In this document: positions 11,901-20,644 of the stretch, piece by piece | How positions within the stretch are numbered: position 1 is the stretch's first letter | Layout: the number at the start of each line of letters is the position of its first letter | Source of the DNA: Mnemiopsis leidyi | Lineage: Eukaryota > Ctenophora > Tentaculata > Lobata > Bolinopsidae | Assembly (NCBI GenBank): GCA_000226015.1 | Contig: JH155852.1 | Location: 128,370-161,795 of the forward strand | Length of the DNA stretch: 33,426 bases | Direction of reading: 5' to 3' | Notes under the pieces: generated by a model | What the model saw: only the letters and a program-made list of their open reading frames with translations | What the model was told of the DNA's origin: nothing | The model's database searches: none | Program-made: the position numbers and the translations under genes

Positions 11901-14900
11901 TATCACTTTGGCTTTTACATTGGCTGTCTATGTTATGTTTTAGTTGGTAGGAATAAAACTTCGTTCCATGGTGCAATCACAGTCCACCCTTTATTGGATG
12001 ATGGATCTTAATGAAACTGCTGGTTCTGGTCTATCATAAAATACCTCTTATTGCATGTCTATCTTGGTATGTTGATTTATTTAAATAGCTTTTCTGTGTT
12101 TTTATCTTCTCATAGTTGAGTGCAGTTAACTTTGTTTCAGGCCGCCTTGATACAGATGGAGAAGGAAAATGAGGAACTTATTTACAAGACCACTCAAGGA
12201 AGTGACGAACTGAGTTCTTTGAGAGAGGAAAACGAGCAGATGAGACTCAGCCATGCCAGACTAGAGAAAGATTTCCTGAAACTTAAGAGAGAGGTCTGGA
12301 CGTTGATCTTGGCATATTTTTACTTAACTTTATAGCTTTATCTATTAGAGCTTAGATGTAAGATAATCGGCTGTCGGCATAAAATTTACGTTTTTTGTAT
12401 GTTTAATGAAACTATGTTTCACTACATTAGTTTTGTTGTTTATCAAACAGGTTGATTTGTCTTGTCAGACAAGTTATTCTTATGTTCGAATACAGAATTA
12501 CAGAAAGTTCTAAACAAATTGAAAATTTCAGAATGACAAATTGAAGAAGCAGAACGCTCTGTATTTGTGCGAGAGAAAACAAGTTATGGAAGAGAAGAAA
12601 TTAACAGAAGAGAAGATAAAGAGGGAGATCGAGAGGAGAGAAAACATCAAGAAGACTTTCAAAGTTGTTGTAGGAAGAGAGAAAGAAAAGTGGGAGAAAA
12701 ATGCGGTAAGTTTTTCGTTATTGAATAGTGTTCTCGAAAAGCTTATTCTGATCACAAATTGGCAGTGTAGTAAAAATAATTTTTTTTGGGTATACGCACG
12801 GAATTACGAACGCACACGGAATTGCAACCCAGACGAAATGCGCCAACGGAATTACGAACCGCACGGAATTGCGACCCAAACGAAATTACGCCCTCAATCT
12901 CAAAAATTCGCCAACTGAATTACGAACCGCACGAAATAACGACCGGGAAATTACGATGAAGGGGAATACGAGACCGCATGCCAAAGGCTAATAAGCCCGT
13001 ATAGACAAAGTTCGCATTGTACAAATCATAATTATTCAGAATATCAAGCAAATCATAAGAGTTATAGTCACTGACGATACGTCGAAGTTGATCATCGTAG
13101 CCGGTCCTATTATTGGCTCTCTTCGGGGGCTGCTGTTAAGAGAGGTGCTGAGCAATTTTCACGTCGGTGAGGTTCTGCTCCTTCTTCAGGACATCCAGGA
13201 ATCTCCAAATGGTAGGGTGGGAGCATTCCATCATGGTGTGATCAACCAGAGTACGGCAATCGGAAGTTTCAATCCAAGTTCGAACGGGTCCATATCAGAG
13301 GTTACGAAAGGCTCAACGAATCTGCAAGATATGTCTATGTCGTCCACAGGAAGGTAGGAAAAAGCACCGAGAATCTTGAAGAACTTCCGGGTGGGTTGGA
13401 GAGCTGAGGACACTGTACTCAGGAACAAGGTCTGTCCGTTGGAGAGCTCTCCATATGGCCTGTTTTATAGTGGAGCTGACAGCCGCGAATTGTAGAAGAG
13501 GGTCACACCGACAGGATTGTGTTGTGGATACCGACTTCGTAGTCACAGAGGAGGTTGCAAGTGAAACAAGCATGGTGTGTCTCTAATTACGTATAGTATC
13601 CCGTCTCCTTTCTCGCTCGAGGATCGCATCCTTCAGGTTTTTTCATATCTCCGCTGACGAGAAGCGTATAGCATGCTGGCATGTATTGTCATACGACCTT
13701 TAATTAAATTCCCTTATTAGGAGAGGGAAGGGTGATATGACTGCGATTCGTAATTCCGTTGGCTACCTGCACGGAATTACGAACGTAGTTTGGGTGGTCG
13801 TCATTCCGTGTTCGGTCGTCATTCCGTGTGGGAACCTCTTTTTTGATCCCCAATTAATCGAATTACAGGCGAAGGCCTCGATCAGAAACATTAAATTTGG
13901 CGAAATTTGTTTCTTTTGTTTAGATCTCAGTTTTACAATTTGTCCTGTCAACTTATCGTTAAAACACAGGAACAAATGATACGGAGAGTGGATCTACGTG
14001 CTGCCCAACAAGAGTCCAAACTGCGCCAAGTCCTGGAGATTGTCGGCGGAGTAAGTGGCAACGACCAGGGATCCGCTGGCTCGGATTTGTCGTCCTCAGA
14101 CGACACCGCCATCTTTTCGGTGGCCTCCAGAAATACTTCCGTTTAAATATAGCTTGACGAATCCGTCGTATATCCTATTTCTGTCGAATTAGGATCGGTA
14201 TCGCACCGTACTTGATCGAGGCTAAGGGATTGTGAATCAAAGCCTGATTGCTTTAAGTGAAATATGAGAAAAGAGGAAAGAGTTTAATCTTTATAGCTGT
14301 TAGCATGGCTCAGTAGTGTTATATCTATACTTTCAATACTTCGTAGTGCCTTTAGCTGTAGTGCATACAGCTCAACTCTCAGAGATAATGAGCTTATTGA
14401 ACAACTTATTTTTCGTTCAGAATTTTTGGTAGGCATTTTACGTTTAAAATCAGAGCATGAAATTCAGACAGAAAAATGTTGATGTATGTTTTATTTTCAG
14501 TAATAGCGACTCGGGGTTTTACACATTCTTCATGTTATGTTTTTGTTATGATTGAGACATCCCATTTTTAACCCCGCTCACTTTCCGGCAGAACCCCGAC
14601 ATGATGCCCGACTTGCCAAAGATAGACGCCCCAGTACTGAGTGACGTCATTTTTCCCTCCTCTTCATCCTCCTCCTCCTCGTCTGGTCCCAGTATTACAG
14701 GCAGTGCTGGAGATTTTGTTGAGAAGGACCAGTACGGGTACTCCCAACCCTTTGCTGCAACAAAGAAGTATCTAGAGAGACACGGAGTTGTTGTTCCAGA
14801 CGGCGGTATAGCTGCCTCCAACCGCGGAGAGTTCAGTTCAGGTCTTCTCAGCGACATTGCTCCCTCTTCCAAAGCACCTTCCTCCAAAGCTCCCTCTCAA

Positions 14901-17900
14901 GTCCCATCCAAAGCTCCCTCTTCAAAAGCGGTGTCCACTAAAAGTCAGCCTACCAAACCTTTTTCATCACGAGGAGACGCGCGCGGTCCAGCAGGGGGCG
15001 TGAGAGTGTTACCCTCCGGCCCCGTCCCACCTCTCTCGCCCGTCAAGACGCCTCACTCGGTTGCGTCAAAGACGACAGCCACCCCTCACAGCATTGCACC
15101 TCGATCTAAAGTACCTACTCCTGCCCCCTCCATAAAACCTCATCCACACAGCCCAGTTCTGACTAAAGGTTCCAGGACCGGAAACGCTCCCAAATCAAAG
15201 TCTCCTCATCAGATCACCCCTTCTCCCGCTTTGGAATGTCACATTTCTGTGGAAGATAAGCCTAATATTCCCCTCAAAGCTAGGATGCCTAAGAATATCG
15301 AGGGCACGAAATGGCTCAACCACCGACCAGTAGAAAATTTTGATGAAGGTAAAGGAAAAATTTCGTATTACCCTGATCCCGTTGGGTTACAAAAATTTGG
15401 GATGTCTCAATCACATTTTACCTGATATTTTGTTGATCGAATTGCTTGCTTTTGGTGCTTGGGACTTCCCAAATTTTGGTAATCCAAAATAATTATTTTG
15501 CTGTTGAAATTCAAGAAAGTTTGTCTGATAGTGAAAAATTTGGGAAGTTCCGGGCCATTGTAAAGAAGTCATGACTAATAATCAAGCTACCATTGTCGAT
15601 ATTTTGTAAAATTTGAAATAAACAATTTCGGTTAATCCACTGTTTTATTAAATCTTGACAGCAAAATAATAGATTGCAACGAATCGTTTGTCTAACAAGA
15701 ACCTACGACAACAACAAAGAGCTCATAATCCAATCCAGTGTTTATTGAATCAATCAATCAATTAATATTTTATTTTCCGCATATTCTAATGCCCTTCGAA
15801 TCAATAGCAAAGTTTCTGTTTTTGCTTTTTAATTTGAACTTTCAGCGAACGTTTTGAAGCCAAGTCTCGACAAAAAGAAAACTGTGGCAATACCTGATGT
15901 TGACGATTTTGATGACGAGGTAGGTTTAACGTTTATTATGGGACTCCTGTGCACTGAAATGTTACAAAGAGTGATGACGGAGATGTGACCTAATTTTATT
16001 ATGCAATTTCAAATGAGGAGGCGCTTGAATTTGGCGCCCTAATACATAAAATTTGTAGATTAAGTGGACATGGATATTATTGTCGTGGGCATTTTGGTGC
16101 GCGCACGTATTGTCATGTCATGTCGATCGCTTTTCCTCAGGCACGACGGAATGTGGGCGCCCTTTTTCGTATTTTGTCCTCCAAATTTTAACCTTTCCTT
16201 GTTTATTGACCACTACCTGACTCTCATCTGTGAAAGTTTAGTTTCCCCAGTCGGCCAAAGTCCATTTTCGACGTTGTCTACACCATCTCAAACGTTTGAT
16301 AATTTTAGGAGGTCTAATGATGAATTGCTTATTTAAAACCCTCCCAAACCTTTCAAATTTCGCACAAAAGTTGACAGTGATACTTGTTTATGATTACTCT
16401 CATGAAAAAAGTACATCAGCTGAGTGAAAGTCGATCTTCTGTGGGTTTTTTAAGTTACAATGCACATCACGACTGTCAACTTTTTTGTCCTGCCAGACTT
16501 TTGCGAACTGCAGTCGTACCCCGGGTCTTAATGCGAGTTATAACACCTTCGATAGTGCTTCAAGGTCGGTCAAGACATTTTGCTATCTGTTTAGTAAGAA
16601 AATTTGCTCCTTGGCCTTAGGACAAATAGTCGTGCTTCGTTTGGGAGACAATGAACAAATGGAACAAAACAGGCTGTAACTGAAGCAATTTGGCGTATTT
16701 TCGGTTACCAAGCAGTTTAATGCGTGACCAAAACATCGAGTTGATGAATCCGAAAGTTGGTATCAGAATAGTATCAGAGATGTATCAGTGGGACAATATT
16801 GGGCTAGTCGTTTTTTTGGCGTCAATAATCGAAAGCAATTGGTTTTTTCGACTGTGTTTGATGAATATAACTAGATTCTAAATCTATAAGCCACTCAAGA
16901 CGTCCTGATGTGCAAGACTTGAATTTGGATGCAGGTTGTAAGTGTGATTGATTTCTACATGTAAGAGCCTGTTGGGACGTCCTGATGCACTCCTGGTCCA
17001 TGGAATGAACAAAAATGAACGAAATTTCAAATTGCTCAAATCGGTCCAAAATGACGTGAATTCGGTTTTAGCCTTTTAGGGTGTCCTGGAGGGGAGTTAG
17101 GGGTCTGATACATTTCGTTCCAAATGTGTCCCAGGGTATCCGAGATTTTTGTATCAGTATGGGGACAGTAAATTAGGGGTACTAAACTGTATCAAACGGC
17201 ATGAAACAGAGTCTAGGTGATCAGTACGGTCCACAAGTTAGTAATTTCCACAAGTTAGAGCCACTTTGGACGTCCTGATGTGTTCCTGGTTCATTGAATG
17301 AACAAAATGAACGAAAATTTCAAATCGGTCCAAAATGACGTGAATTCGGTTTCTATCCGTCCTAGGAGTGTTCCCGCCAAGTTTAAGCCTTCTAGGGTGC
17401 ACTGGAGGGGAACACGCCTAGGACGGATAAAAACCGAATTCACGTCATTTTGGACCGATTTGAGCAATTCGAAATTTTCCTTCATTTTTGTTCATTTTGT
17501 TCCTTCTATGAACCTGGAACACATCAGGACGTCCAAAGCAGCTCTAACTTGTGGACATTAACCGTTCTGACTACCTAGAACCGGTTTCATGCCGTTTGAT
17601 ATAGTTTTAGTACCCCAAACTGATGCAAAAATATCGGATACCCTGGGACACATTTGGAACGAAATGTATCAGACCCCTAACTCCCCTCCAGGGCACCCTA
17701 AAAGGCTAAAACTTCGCAGGAACACTCCTTGGACGGAATTCACGTCGGTTTGGACCGATTTGAGCAATTTGAAATTTCGTTCATTTTTGTTCATTCCATG
17801 GACCAGAATTGCATAAGGACGTCCCAACAGGGACGTCCAAAATCACGACTGTGCGTAACGTACGCAAGTTTGTGCGAGCGCAATTGATTATCGTACCATC

Positions 17901-18740
17901 TTTAAAGCTAAAATGTCTGTAATTAGTGAGTTTCTCTATACAGGGGGTTTATATTTCATGACTGTGTGAGTGTCTGCTGTCATTTCCGCTGGTACTTACC
18001 ACTTCCTGCTGGACTATAAATATTAATATTATTATTTGAAGCTCATCGAATCTTCATTACCAATTTTTAGAAAATTTTTGTCGCAATTTTCTAAGTTTCG
18101 AGAGAAAAAACTCCTTTTCATCCGTTATAAATTTTCAGACAAATCGATACCTTCTCCAACATCAAGAGCTGGACTCCATCGGTGAAATTCGAACTCACTT
18201 TATAAAGGTAATTTGTAACAAGTAGACTCCTTATTGCTCATATTCTCTACATTGTTTATTTGCACGGACTTTTTTAACTAGGTAGATCACCATGTATTCT
18301 GCTGCACATTTCAGCGAAAAATGATATTAAATAGATGACAACACTTATTTAATCAGGGTGAGATAAAAGTTTCCCGTGGAGGAGGGCGTTGTGTAGAGTT
18401 TACCGACATAGAGACCACCTCAGTCAAACCATCGGCTAAAGATGTTTTAGGGAAGGGGTGCAATGTCTACCCCCCACCTGTAGCAGATTCGGGCGATTGG
18501 ACAGATACTGAAACCAGAGTATGTGATTAAATCTTTACCCCCGTCAAACTTGACAGATCATTCCAGCCAATTAAACATAATTGATATTTGTCAGCACAGC
18601 GACTTGGTCGATTATGAATATGTTGTCTTTGTATTTTTCCTTGTTGTCTTATCTTTTTAATTTTCTTATTTCAAAACTTTCAGTGTGCCGTTGGAGTTGG
18701 TATTCCCACGGCTAAGACGAAGCCCCCTACTCAAGCGTAA
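5483..18740 (+). CDS. KIF23: KIF23/MKLP1 orthologue, kinesin-6 motor of centralspindlin (17 exons, whole gene span)
   Basis: Kinesin-6 that, with RACGAP1/CYK-4 as centralspindlin, bundles antiparallel microtubules at the spindle midzone and midbody in cytokinesis (family knowledge). Joining the 17 exons gives 3153 nt, or 1050 residues plus stop; human KIF23 is about 960. All junctions are GT-AG and in phase. Motor motifs seen: P-loop GVTCSGKT at 102-109, switch I NDKSSRSH at 292-299, switch II DLAGSE at 334-339. The kinesin-6-specific loop insertion lies at about 142-204. Next come the neck/linker (about 423-503), charged coiled coil (about 504-678), Ser/Pro/Lys-rich region (679-930) and the Arf6-binding-type C-terminus with [13 protein letters not shown] and DWTDTETRC. 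The start ATG is 16 nt after an AG acceptor, so a 5' UTR exon or trans-splice site lies upstream. Identity is very secure; a missed exon in the long 10611-12140 intron is possible. Confidence 0.96.
6062..6250 (+). CDS. KIF23: KIF23 exon 2: kinesin-6 motor insertion
   Basis: Residues 142-204, 189 nt, phase 0 at both ends. Acceptor TTTTCAG ends at 6061; donor GTAAGT starts at 6251. It is highly charged ([19 protein letters not shown]). It sits where human KIF23 carries its long motor-loop insertion (ALLERQKREAMPNPK region), a hallmark of kinesin-6. Confidence 0.9.
6591..6796 (+). repeat. Direct repeat pair in KIF23 intron 2
   Basis: A roughly 60-bp block containing AGTTAGACCAGTAT and AAATTTGACGAGGAATCCGA occurs at about 6591-6650 and again at 6736-6796, 145 bp apart. 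The intron (6251-7035) also holds a run of Cs near 6326-6338. It is otherwise unremarkable. Confidence 0.75.
7036..7181 (+). CDS. KIF23: KIF23 exon 3: motor domain
   Basis: Residues 205-252 plus two bases of codon 253. It contains [16 protein letters not shown], matching human SYIEIYNNYIYDLLEE. Acceptor CTGCAG ends at 7035; donor GTAAGT starts at 7182. The split codon AA|A is completed by the next exon. Confidence 0.94.
7363..7528 (+). CDS. KIF23: KIF23 exon 4: motor domain with switch I
   Basis: Residues 253-308. It holds EVKSTEEA and [13 protein letters not shown], the switch I motif (NxxSSRSH) that contacts the nucleotide gamma-phosphate region. Acceptor ATTTAG ends at 7362; donor GTTTAC starts at 7529 and is weak, but phase and homology fix it. 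Confidence 0.94.
8537..8647 (+). CDS. KIF23: KIF23 exon 5: motor domain with switch II
   Basis: Residues 309-345, 111 nt, phase 0. It translates as an acidic lead, then [25 protein letters not shown] is switch II. Acceptor CCCAG ends at 8536; donor GTGAGT starts at 8648. Confidence 0.94.
9078..9188 (+). CDS. KIF23: KIF23 exon 6: motor domain, helix alpha-4 region
   Basis: Residues 346-382, 111 nt, phase 0. It contains [20 protein letters not shown], aligning with human [20 protein letters not shown]. Acceptor TTCCAG ends at 9077; donor GTAAAA starts at 9189. Confidence 0.93.
9366..9485 (+). CDS. KIF23: KIF23 exon 7: motor domain, microtubule-binding end
   Basis: Residues 383-422, 120 nt, phase 0. 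It starts [19 protein letters not shown] (kinesin PYRDSKLT motif) and contains KMVVCVNP. Acceptor CTCCAG ends at 9365; donor GTGAGG starts at 9486. Confidence 0.93.
9987..10229 (+). CDS. KIF23: KIF23 exon 8: end of motor and neck/linker
   Basis: Residues 423-503, 243 nt, phase 0. It starts [16 protein letters not shown] (human LQVMRFAEVTQEVEVAR), then EPGRRKQN, matching human TPGRRYRNQ, and a proline-rich linker. In the human protein the segment after the motor binds the RACGAP1 partner. Acceptor TTGCAG ends at 9986; donor GTGAGT starts at 10230. Confidence 0.93.
10494..10610 (+). CDS. KIF23: KIF23 exon 9: start of coiled coil
   Basis: Residues 504-542, 117 nt, phase 0. It contains [21 protein letters not shown], matching human [21 protein letters not shown]. 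Acceptor GCCAG ends at 10493; donor GTGAGT starts at 10611. Confidence 0.9.
11524..11585 (+). repeat. GT and CT microsatellites in KIF23 intron 9
   Basis: A short GT run near 11524-11538 and a CTCTCTCTCTCTC run near 11572-11584. The rest of this 1.5-kb intron (10611-12140) shows nothing recognisable. Confidence 0.8.
12141..12293 (+). CDS. KIF23: KIF23 exon 10: coiled coil
   Basis: Residues 543-593, 153 nt, phase 0, Glu/Lys/Leu-rich heptad-like sequence ([20 protein letters not shown]). Acceptor TTTCAG ends at 12140. The donor GTCTGG at 12294 is unusual, but the frame continues correctly from it. Confidence 0.86.
12532..12705 (+). CDS. KIF23: KIF23 exon 11: coiled coil
   Basis: Residues 594-651, 174 nt, phase 0. 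Strongly charged helix ending with [14 protein letters not shown]; the KWEKE-type segment precedes the last coiled coil in human KIF23 too. Acceptor TTTCAG ends at 12531; donor GTAAGT starts at 12706. The following intron carries a transposon. Confidence 0.88.
12797..13830. mobile_element. Mutator-like (MULE) DNA transposon relic in KIF23 intron 11
   Basis: About 1.03 kb between arrays of a CACGGAATTACGAAC-like motif: roughly nine diverged units at 12797-12970 and about four at 13741-13830, the latter mostly inverted relative to the left. Such subterminal arrays are typical transposase-binding regions. A decayed transposase is encoded inside on the - strand (next entry). No clear target-site duplication was found, so the exact ends are uncertain. 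Confidence 0.7.
13010..13575 (-). pseudogene. MULE-type transposase fragment, frameshifted
   Basis: - strand blocks in changing frames and in the MULE order: [17 protein letters not shown] (about 13463-13413), then [17 protein letters not shown] (about 13390-13340), then [20 protein letters not shown] and TDVKIAQ (about 13235-13150). After a TAA, the final block is [20 protein letters not shown] with DLLDIL. Catalytic-core residues upstream are missing. Known MULE proteins share the QAvwR, LPV and HPtiWkFi...KKEQ patterns. Non-functional; it is in antisense orientation to KIF23. Confidence 0.72.
13970..14050 (+). CDS. KIF23: KIF23 exon 12: end of coiled coil
   Basis: Residues 652-678, 81 nt, phase 0. 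[20 protein letters not shown] resembles human [27 protein letters not shown]. Acceptor ACACAG ends at 13969. The donor GTAAGT at 14051 is preferred to reading on to the stop at 14144-14146, because the next exon is in phase and resumes KIF23-like sequence. Intron retention would give a truncated motor protein. Confidence 0.85.
14592..15348 (+). CDS. KIF23: KIF23 exon 13: Ser/Pro/Lys-rich linker
   Basis: Residues 679-930 plus one base. After [15 protein letters not shown] comes a run of nine serines, then repeated S-S-K-A-P units (about residues 772-790), many S/T-P sites and finally [13 protein letters not shown], which aligns with human RWVDHKPASNM. Low complexity between anchors; likely disordered and phosphoregulated (inference). 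Acceptor CCGGCAG ends at 14591; donor GTAAAG starts at 15349. Human KIF23 has an alternatively spliced actin-binding exon in roughly this region. A perfect 16-bp inverted repeat flanks this exon. Confidence 0.88.
15846..15919 (+). CDS. KIF23: KIF23 exon 14: start of C-terminal domain
   Basis: Residues 931-955. The first two bases complete a split alanine codon, then [20 protein letters not shown] (human [20 protein letters not shown]). Acceptor TTTCAG ends at 15845; donor GTAGGT starts at 15920. The next intron is 2.2 kb and contains a long palindrome. Confidence 0.88.
16968..17831. repeat. 864-bp palindrome (arms about 430 bp) in KIF23 intron 14
   Basis: CCTGTTGGGACGTCC at 16968 is mirrored by GGACGTCCCAACAGG ending at 17831. 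Paired marks hold throughout: CCATGGAATGAAC / GTTCATTCCATGG, CCTAACTCCCCTCC / GGAGGGGAGTTAGG, GGACGTCCTGATGTGTTCC / GGAACACATCAGGACGTCC. All give a centre near 17400. Each arm also contains two direct copies of a roughly 110-bp unit from GACGTCCTGATG to GAATTCGGTTT, so four copies exist, two per orientation. No coding content is recognised. Intron transcripts could form a long hairpin. Confidence 0.88.
18139..18207 (+). CDS. KIF23: KIF23 exon 15: Arf6-binding-type domain
   Basis: Residues 956-978, 69 nt, phase 0. It reads as [20 protein letters not shown], matching human [20 protein letters not shown]. Acceptor TTTCAG ends at 18138; donor GTAATT starts at 18208. Confidence 0.92.
18357..18518 (+). 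CDS. KIF23: KIF23 exon 16: Arf6-binding-type domain
   Basis: Residues 979-1032, 162 nt, phase 0. It contains [20 protein letters not shown] (human [20 protein letters not shown]) and ends DWTDTETR (human EWTDVETR). The basic RKRRSS stretch found between these motifs in human KIF23 is not visible here. Acceptor ATCAG ends at 18356; donor GTATGT starts at 18519. Confidence 0.93.
18684..18740 (+). CDS. KIF23: KIF23 exon 17: C-terminus
   Basis: Residues 1033-1050 and a TAA stop at 18738-18740. [18 protein letters not shown] begins like human CSVAVEM. Acceptor TTTCAG ends at 18683. No AATAAA is seen close downstream; the nearest ATTAAA-like site is hundreds of bases away. Confidence 0.9.
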   Translation, partial: CAVGVGIPTAKTKPPTQA

Positions 18741-19998
18741 GAATTGTTCTTTGAATTAGATATTCGTTAGCTGCTGATAGATCCATCCTTAATTATGCTT
18801 TATTGCTATCAAGACCAACTTGCAAAGTCAGTGTATCAGACTATCATTCTATAGGTTCTGTTCGATAAATATATATTTTAAAGATAAGAATATATTATGA
18901 TTTTTAGAACTATTTCTTTCTCAGACGGTGAAATGAAACGAACTGAAAGCAGTTTCCATCGTTATTACTTGTAGAATGTTATCTTCCAGAAGACTGAATT
19001 AGGATACTGACCAAAGATTTTAGAGGAAACGCCCTTTCGAACTGTTTGATCGATTGCTTGGGTGTAAAGAGTTTGACATTTCAATTTTGCATTGTAATTT
19101 TTTGCCAATTTTTGTTTTAGTTGCGATATTTTTAACTATATTAGATGCAGATAAACTCAGGGTATGACTTTTTACTAATTACAGACTTCGCTTAGTACAT
19201 CTTTATTCATTATAGTGAAGTTAAATAGACCACAAATAATTAGCCTTAAAGTAACATTAATGACGTGACGGCTACTTAATTATATGAACTAAAGTAAATT
19301 ATTTATTCAGAACTTTATCACTGTTATGGAAATGAATATTGCACTAGCAGTGAGCCAGTCCACAGTATTGTTAAACTATTTCAAAAAGAAAGGGAATGGT
19401 TGAGTGTAACTGACAAATATTTCGAAAAAGTGCCGTTATGGATTAAATTTAAATAGTGAGAGTTATTTCTCCTATTTTTTTAACATGTGGCCGACAAGGA
19501 AATTTTACTTTCAGATTTGTTTCGATGCCGCTGGTTAGATATTCAATACACCTTGACAACAAGTTATTAACTTTTGGCGCAATCGGATTTTCATTTACTT
19601 TAAGTGTGAACAGAGACAGCTGAATTAAATTTTAGAAGCTTATCAGGCACTCTTCATTCTCAGATTCAACGAATGGTTACATATTTGGGTAATATTTAAT
19701 GATAGAAGTAGAACGGGAAGTGTAGTATTTTGACTCATGACTATTATTCATTATTGATGTTACTGTCAATCTTGTTGTTGTTATATTAGGCTCAAGCCAA
19801 AATGAGACGCAATGTTTTCCTAGTCTTACTAAGTCAAACTTGTCTCGAGTTGACCCCCTATTTAGTCGAACTTACTCTTAGCCTTATGTTGCGGTCGGCC
19901 ATTTTCCGAGTGGAAAAATTTCTAGATTAAGAGTGAAGAGACAACTGTGATCATATCACATGCCAGTATTTTAGACTGGGTGTACTCATTCATATAAG
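18741..19998. other. Intergenic, KIF23 3' flank
   Basis: AT-rich, no open frame of note and no recognised repeat. It presumably includes the KIF23 3' UTR. Confidence 0.6.
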
Positions 19999-20007
19999 TA
20001 TTATAGC

Positions 20008-20087
20008 TTGACGAGTTGATATCCGTCTACCGTTCTAACGAAACGATAGTTCAGCTTTAGCTGCGTGAGTCGGTATCACCGCGACAA
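20008..20087. mobile_element. Short TTG...CAA element (family 1), 80 bp, with perfect 9-bp TSD
   Basis: Left end TTGACGAGTTGATATCCGTC; right end GTCGGTATCACCGCGACAA. TATTATAGC is duplicated at 19999-20007 and 20088-20096. The two ends are imperfect inverted repeats of each other. Confidence 0.85.
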
Positions 20088-20112
20088 TATTATAGCAATC
20101 TGTCCGAATTTG

Positions 20113-20231
20113 TTGACGAGATGATATCCATCTAACGGCAACGCCAAACGCGAACGAAACTTTGTATCCGTGATGATATCCGTCTAACAGGAGAGCAGCA
20201 AACTGCGAGTCGGGTAAGTACAGCTCGACAA
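20113..20231. mobile_element. Family 1 element, longer form (119 bp)
   Basis: TTGACGAGATGATATCCATC at the left, GTCGGGTAAGTACAGCTCGACAA-like right end at 20231. A second internal GATGATATCCGTCTAAC copy and AGAGCAGCAAACTGCGAG link it to the 681-781 copy. No target-site duplication is seen. Confidence 0.65.
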
Positions 20232-20416
20232 GCTTACGCTCTTAATTCTCAAGCATTTCTAGCCTGGCGACATTTCAAAAAAAATAGAGTCACGCATCTG
20301 CATCCACAATCCAGCATCGCCCCTTAAACGAAACTTCATCTAACCAGGTGCTTACGCCGCAGCTAAAATTTCCAGCCACCTCTGCACTAGTGGTGTGTGC
20401 GACGCGCGCAAACGGG

Positions 20417-20520
20417 TTGTCTGACTTTGTCCGACCCTCATTCGAAGCGAATAAAATGACGGAAAATAAAATGACGAAGAATAAAATGACGGGACGGTGC
20501 GCGCTGCTGGGAGGGTGCTT
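20417..20520 (+). mobile_element. Family 2 element, variant with internal tandem repeats
   Basis: Starts TTGTCTGACTTTGTCCGACC, then three copies of an AATAAAATGACGG-like unit (about 20449-20492) and GGTGCGCGCTGCTGGGAGGG. The canonical TGTACAA end is not present, so this copy is truncated or rearranged. The left flank AAACGGG recurs beside the right end of the 21431 copy. Confidence 0.65.
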
Positions 20521-20534
20521 GTAGGTTGATAACC

Positions 20535-20607
20535 TACTGTCGCGGCCATCACGCGCTGTCACGCATTCTGGCCTGGCGACAGAAGAATTCTAGACGCGCA
20601 TCGCCGT
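20535..20607 (-). repeat. Family 3 repeat copy
   Basis: On the - strand: GGCGATGCGCGTCTAGAATT, then GGCCAGAATGCGTGACAGCG and GTGATGGCCGCGACAGTA. Uninterrupted by a family 1 element. Confidence 0.65.
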
Positions 20608-20631
20608 TGAGGAGGGTGCGCGCTGCTGTAC
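20605..20631 (+). mobile_element. Family 2 end fragment abutting the assembly gap
   Basis: GGAGGGTGCGCGCTGCTGTAC runs directly into the 13 Ns at 20632-20644. Confidence 0.6.
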
Positions 20632-20644
20632 NNNNNNNNNNNNN
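20632..20644. other. Assembly gap (13 Ns)
   Basis: Thirteen unresolved bases between a family 2 end and the left arm of the inverted repeat. Real length unknown. Confidence 0.99.

Noticed and set aside
13763..13975. Open stretches inside KIF23 intron 11 as host exons
   Set aside because: They fall in the transposon end arrays, and the exon 11 to exon 12 junction is in phase without them.
14051..14146. KIF23 ending at the TAA after exon 12
   Set aside because: A strong GTAAGT donor at 14051 and five further in-phase exons with clear KIF23 C-terminal homology show the gene continues.
17298..17816. Open frames in the intron 14 palindrome as genes
   Set aside because: They mirror each other across the palindrome and have no domain features.
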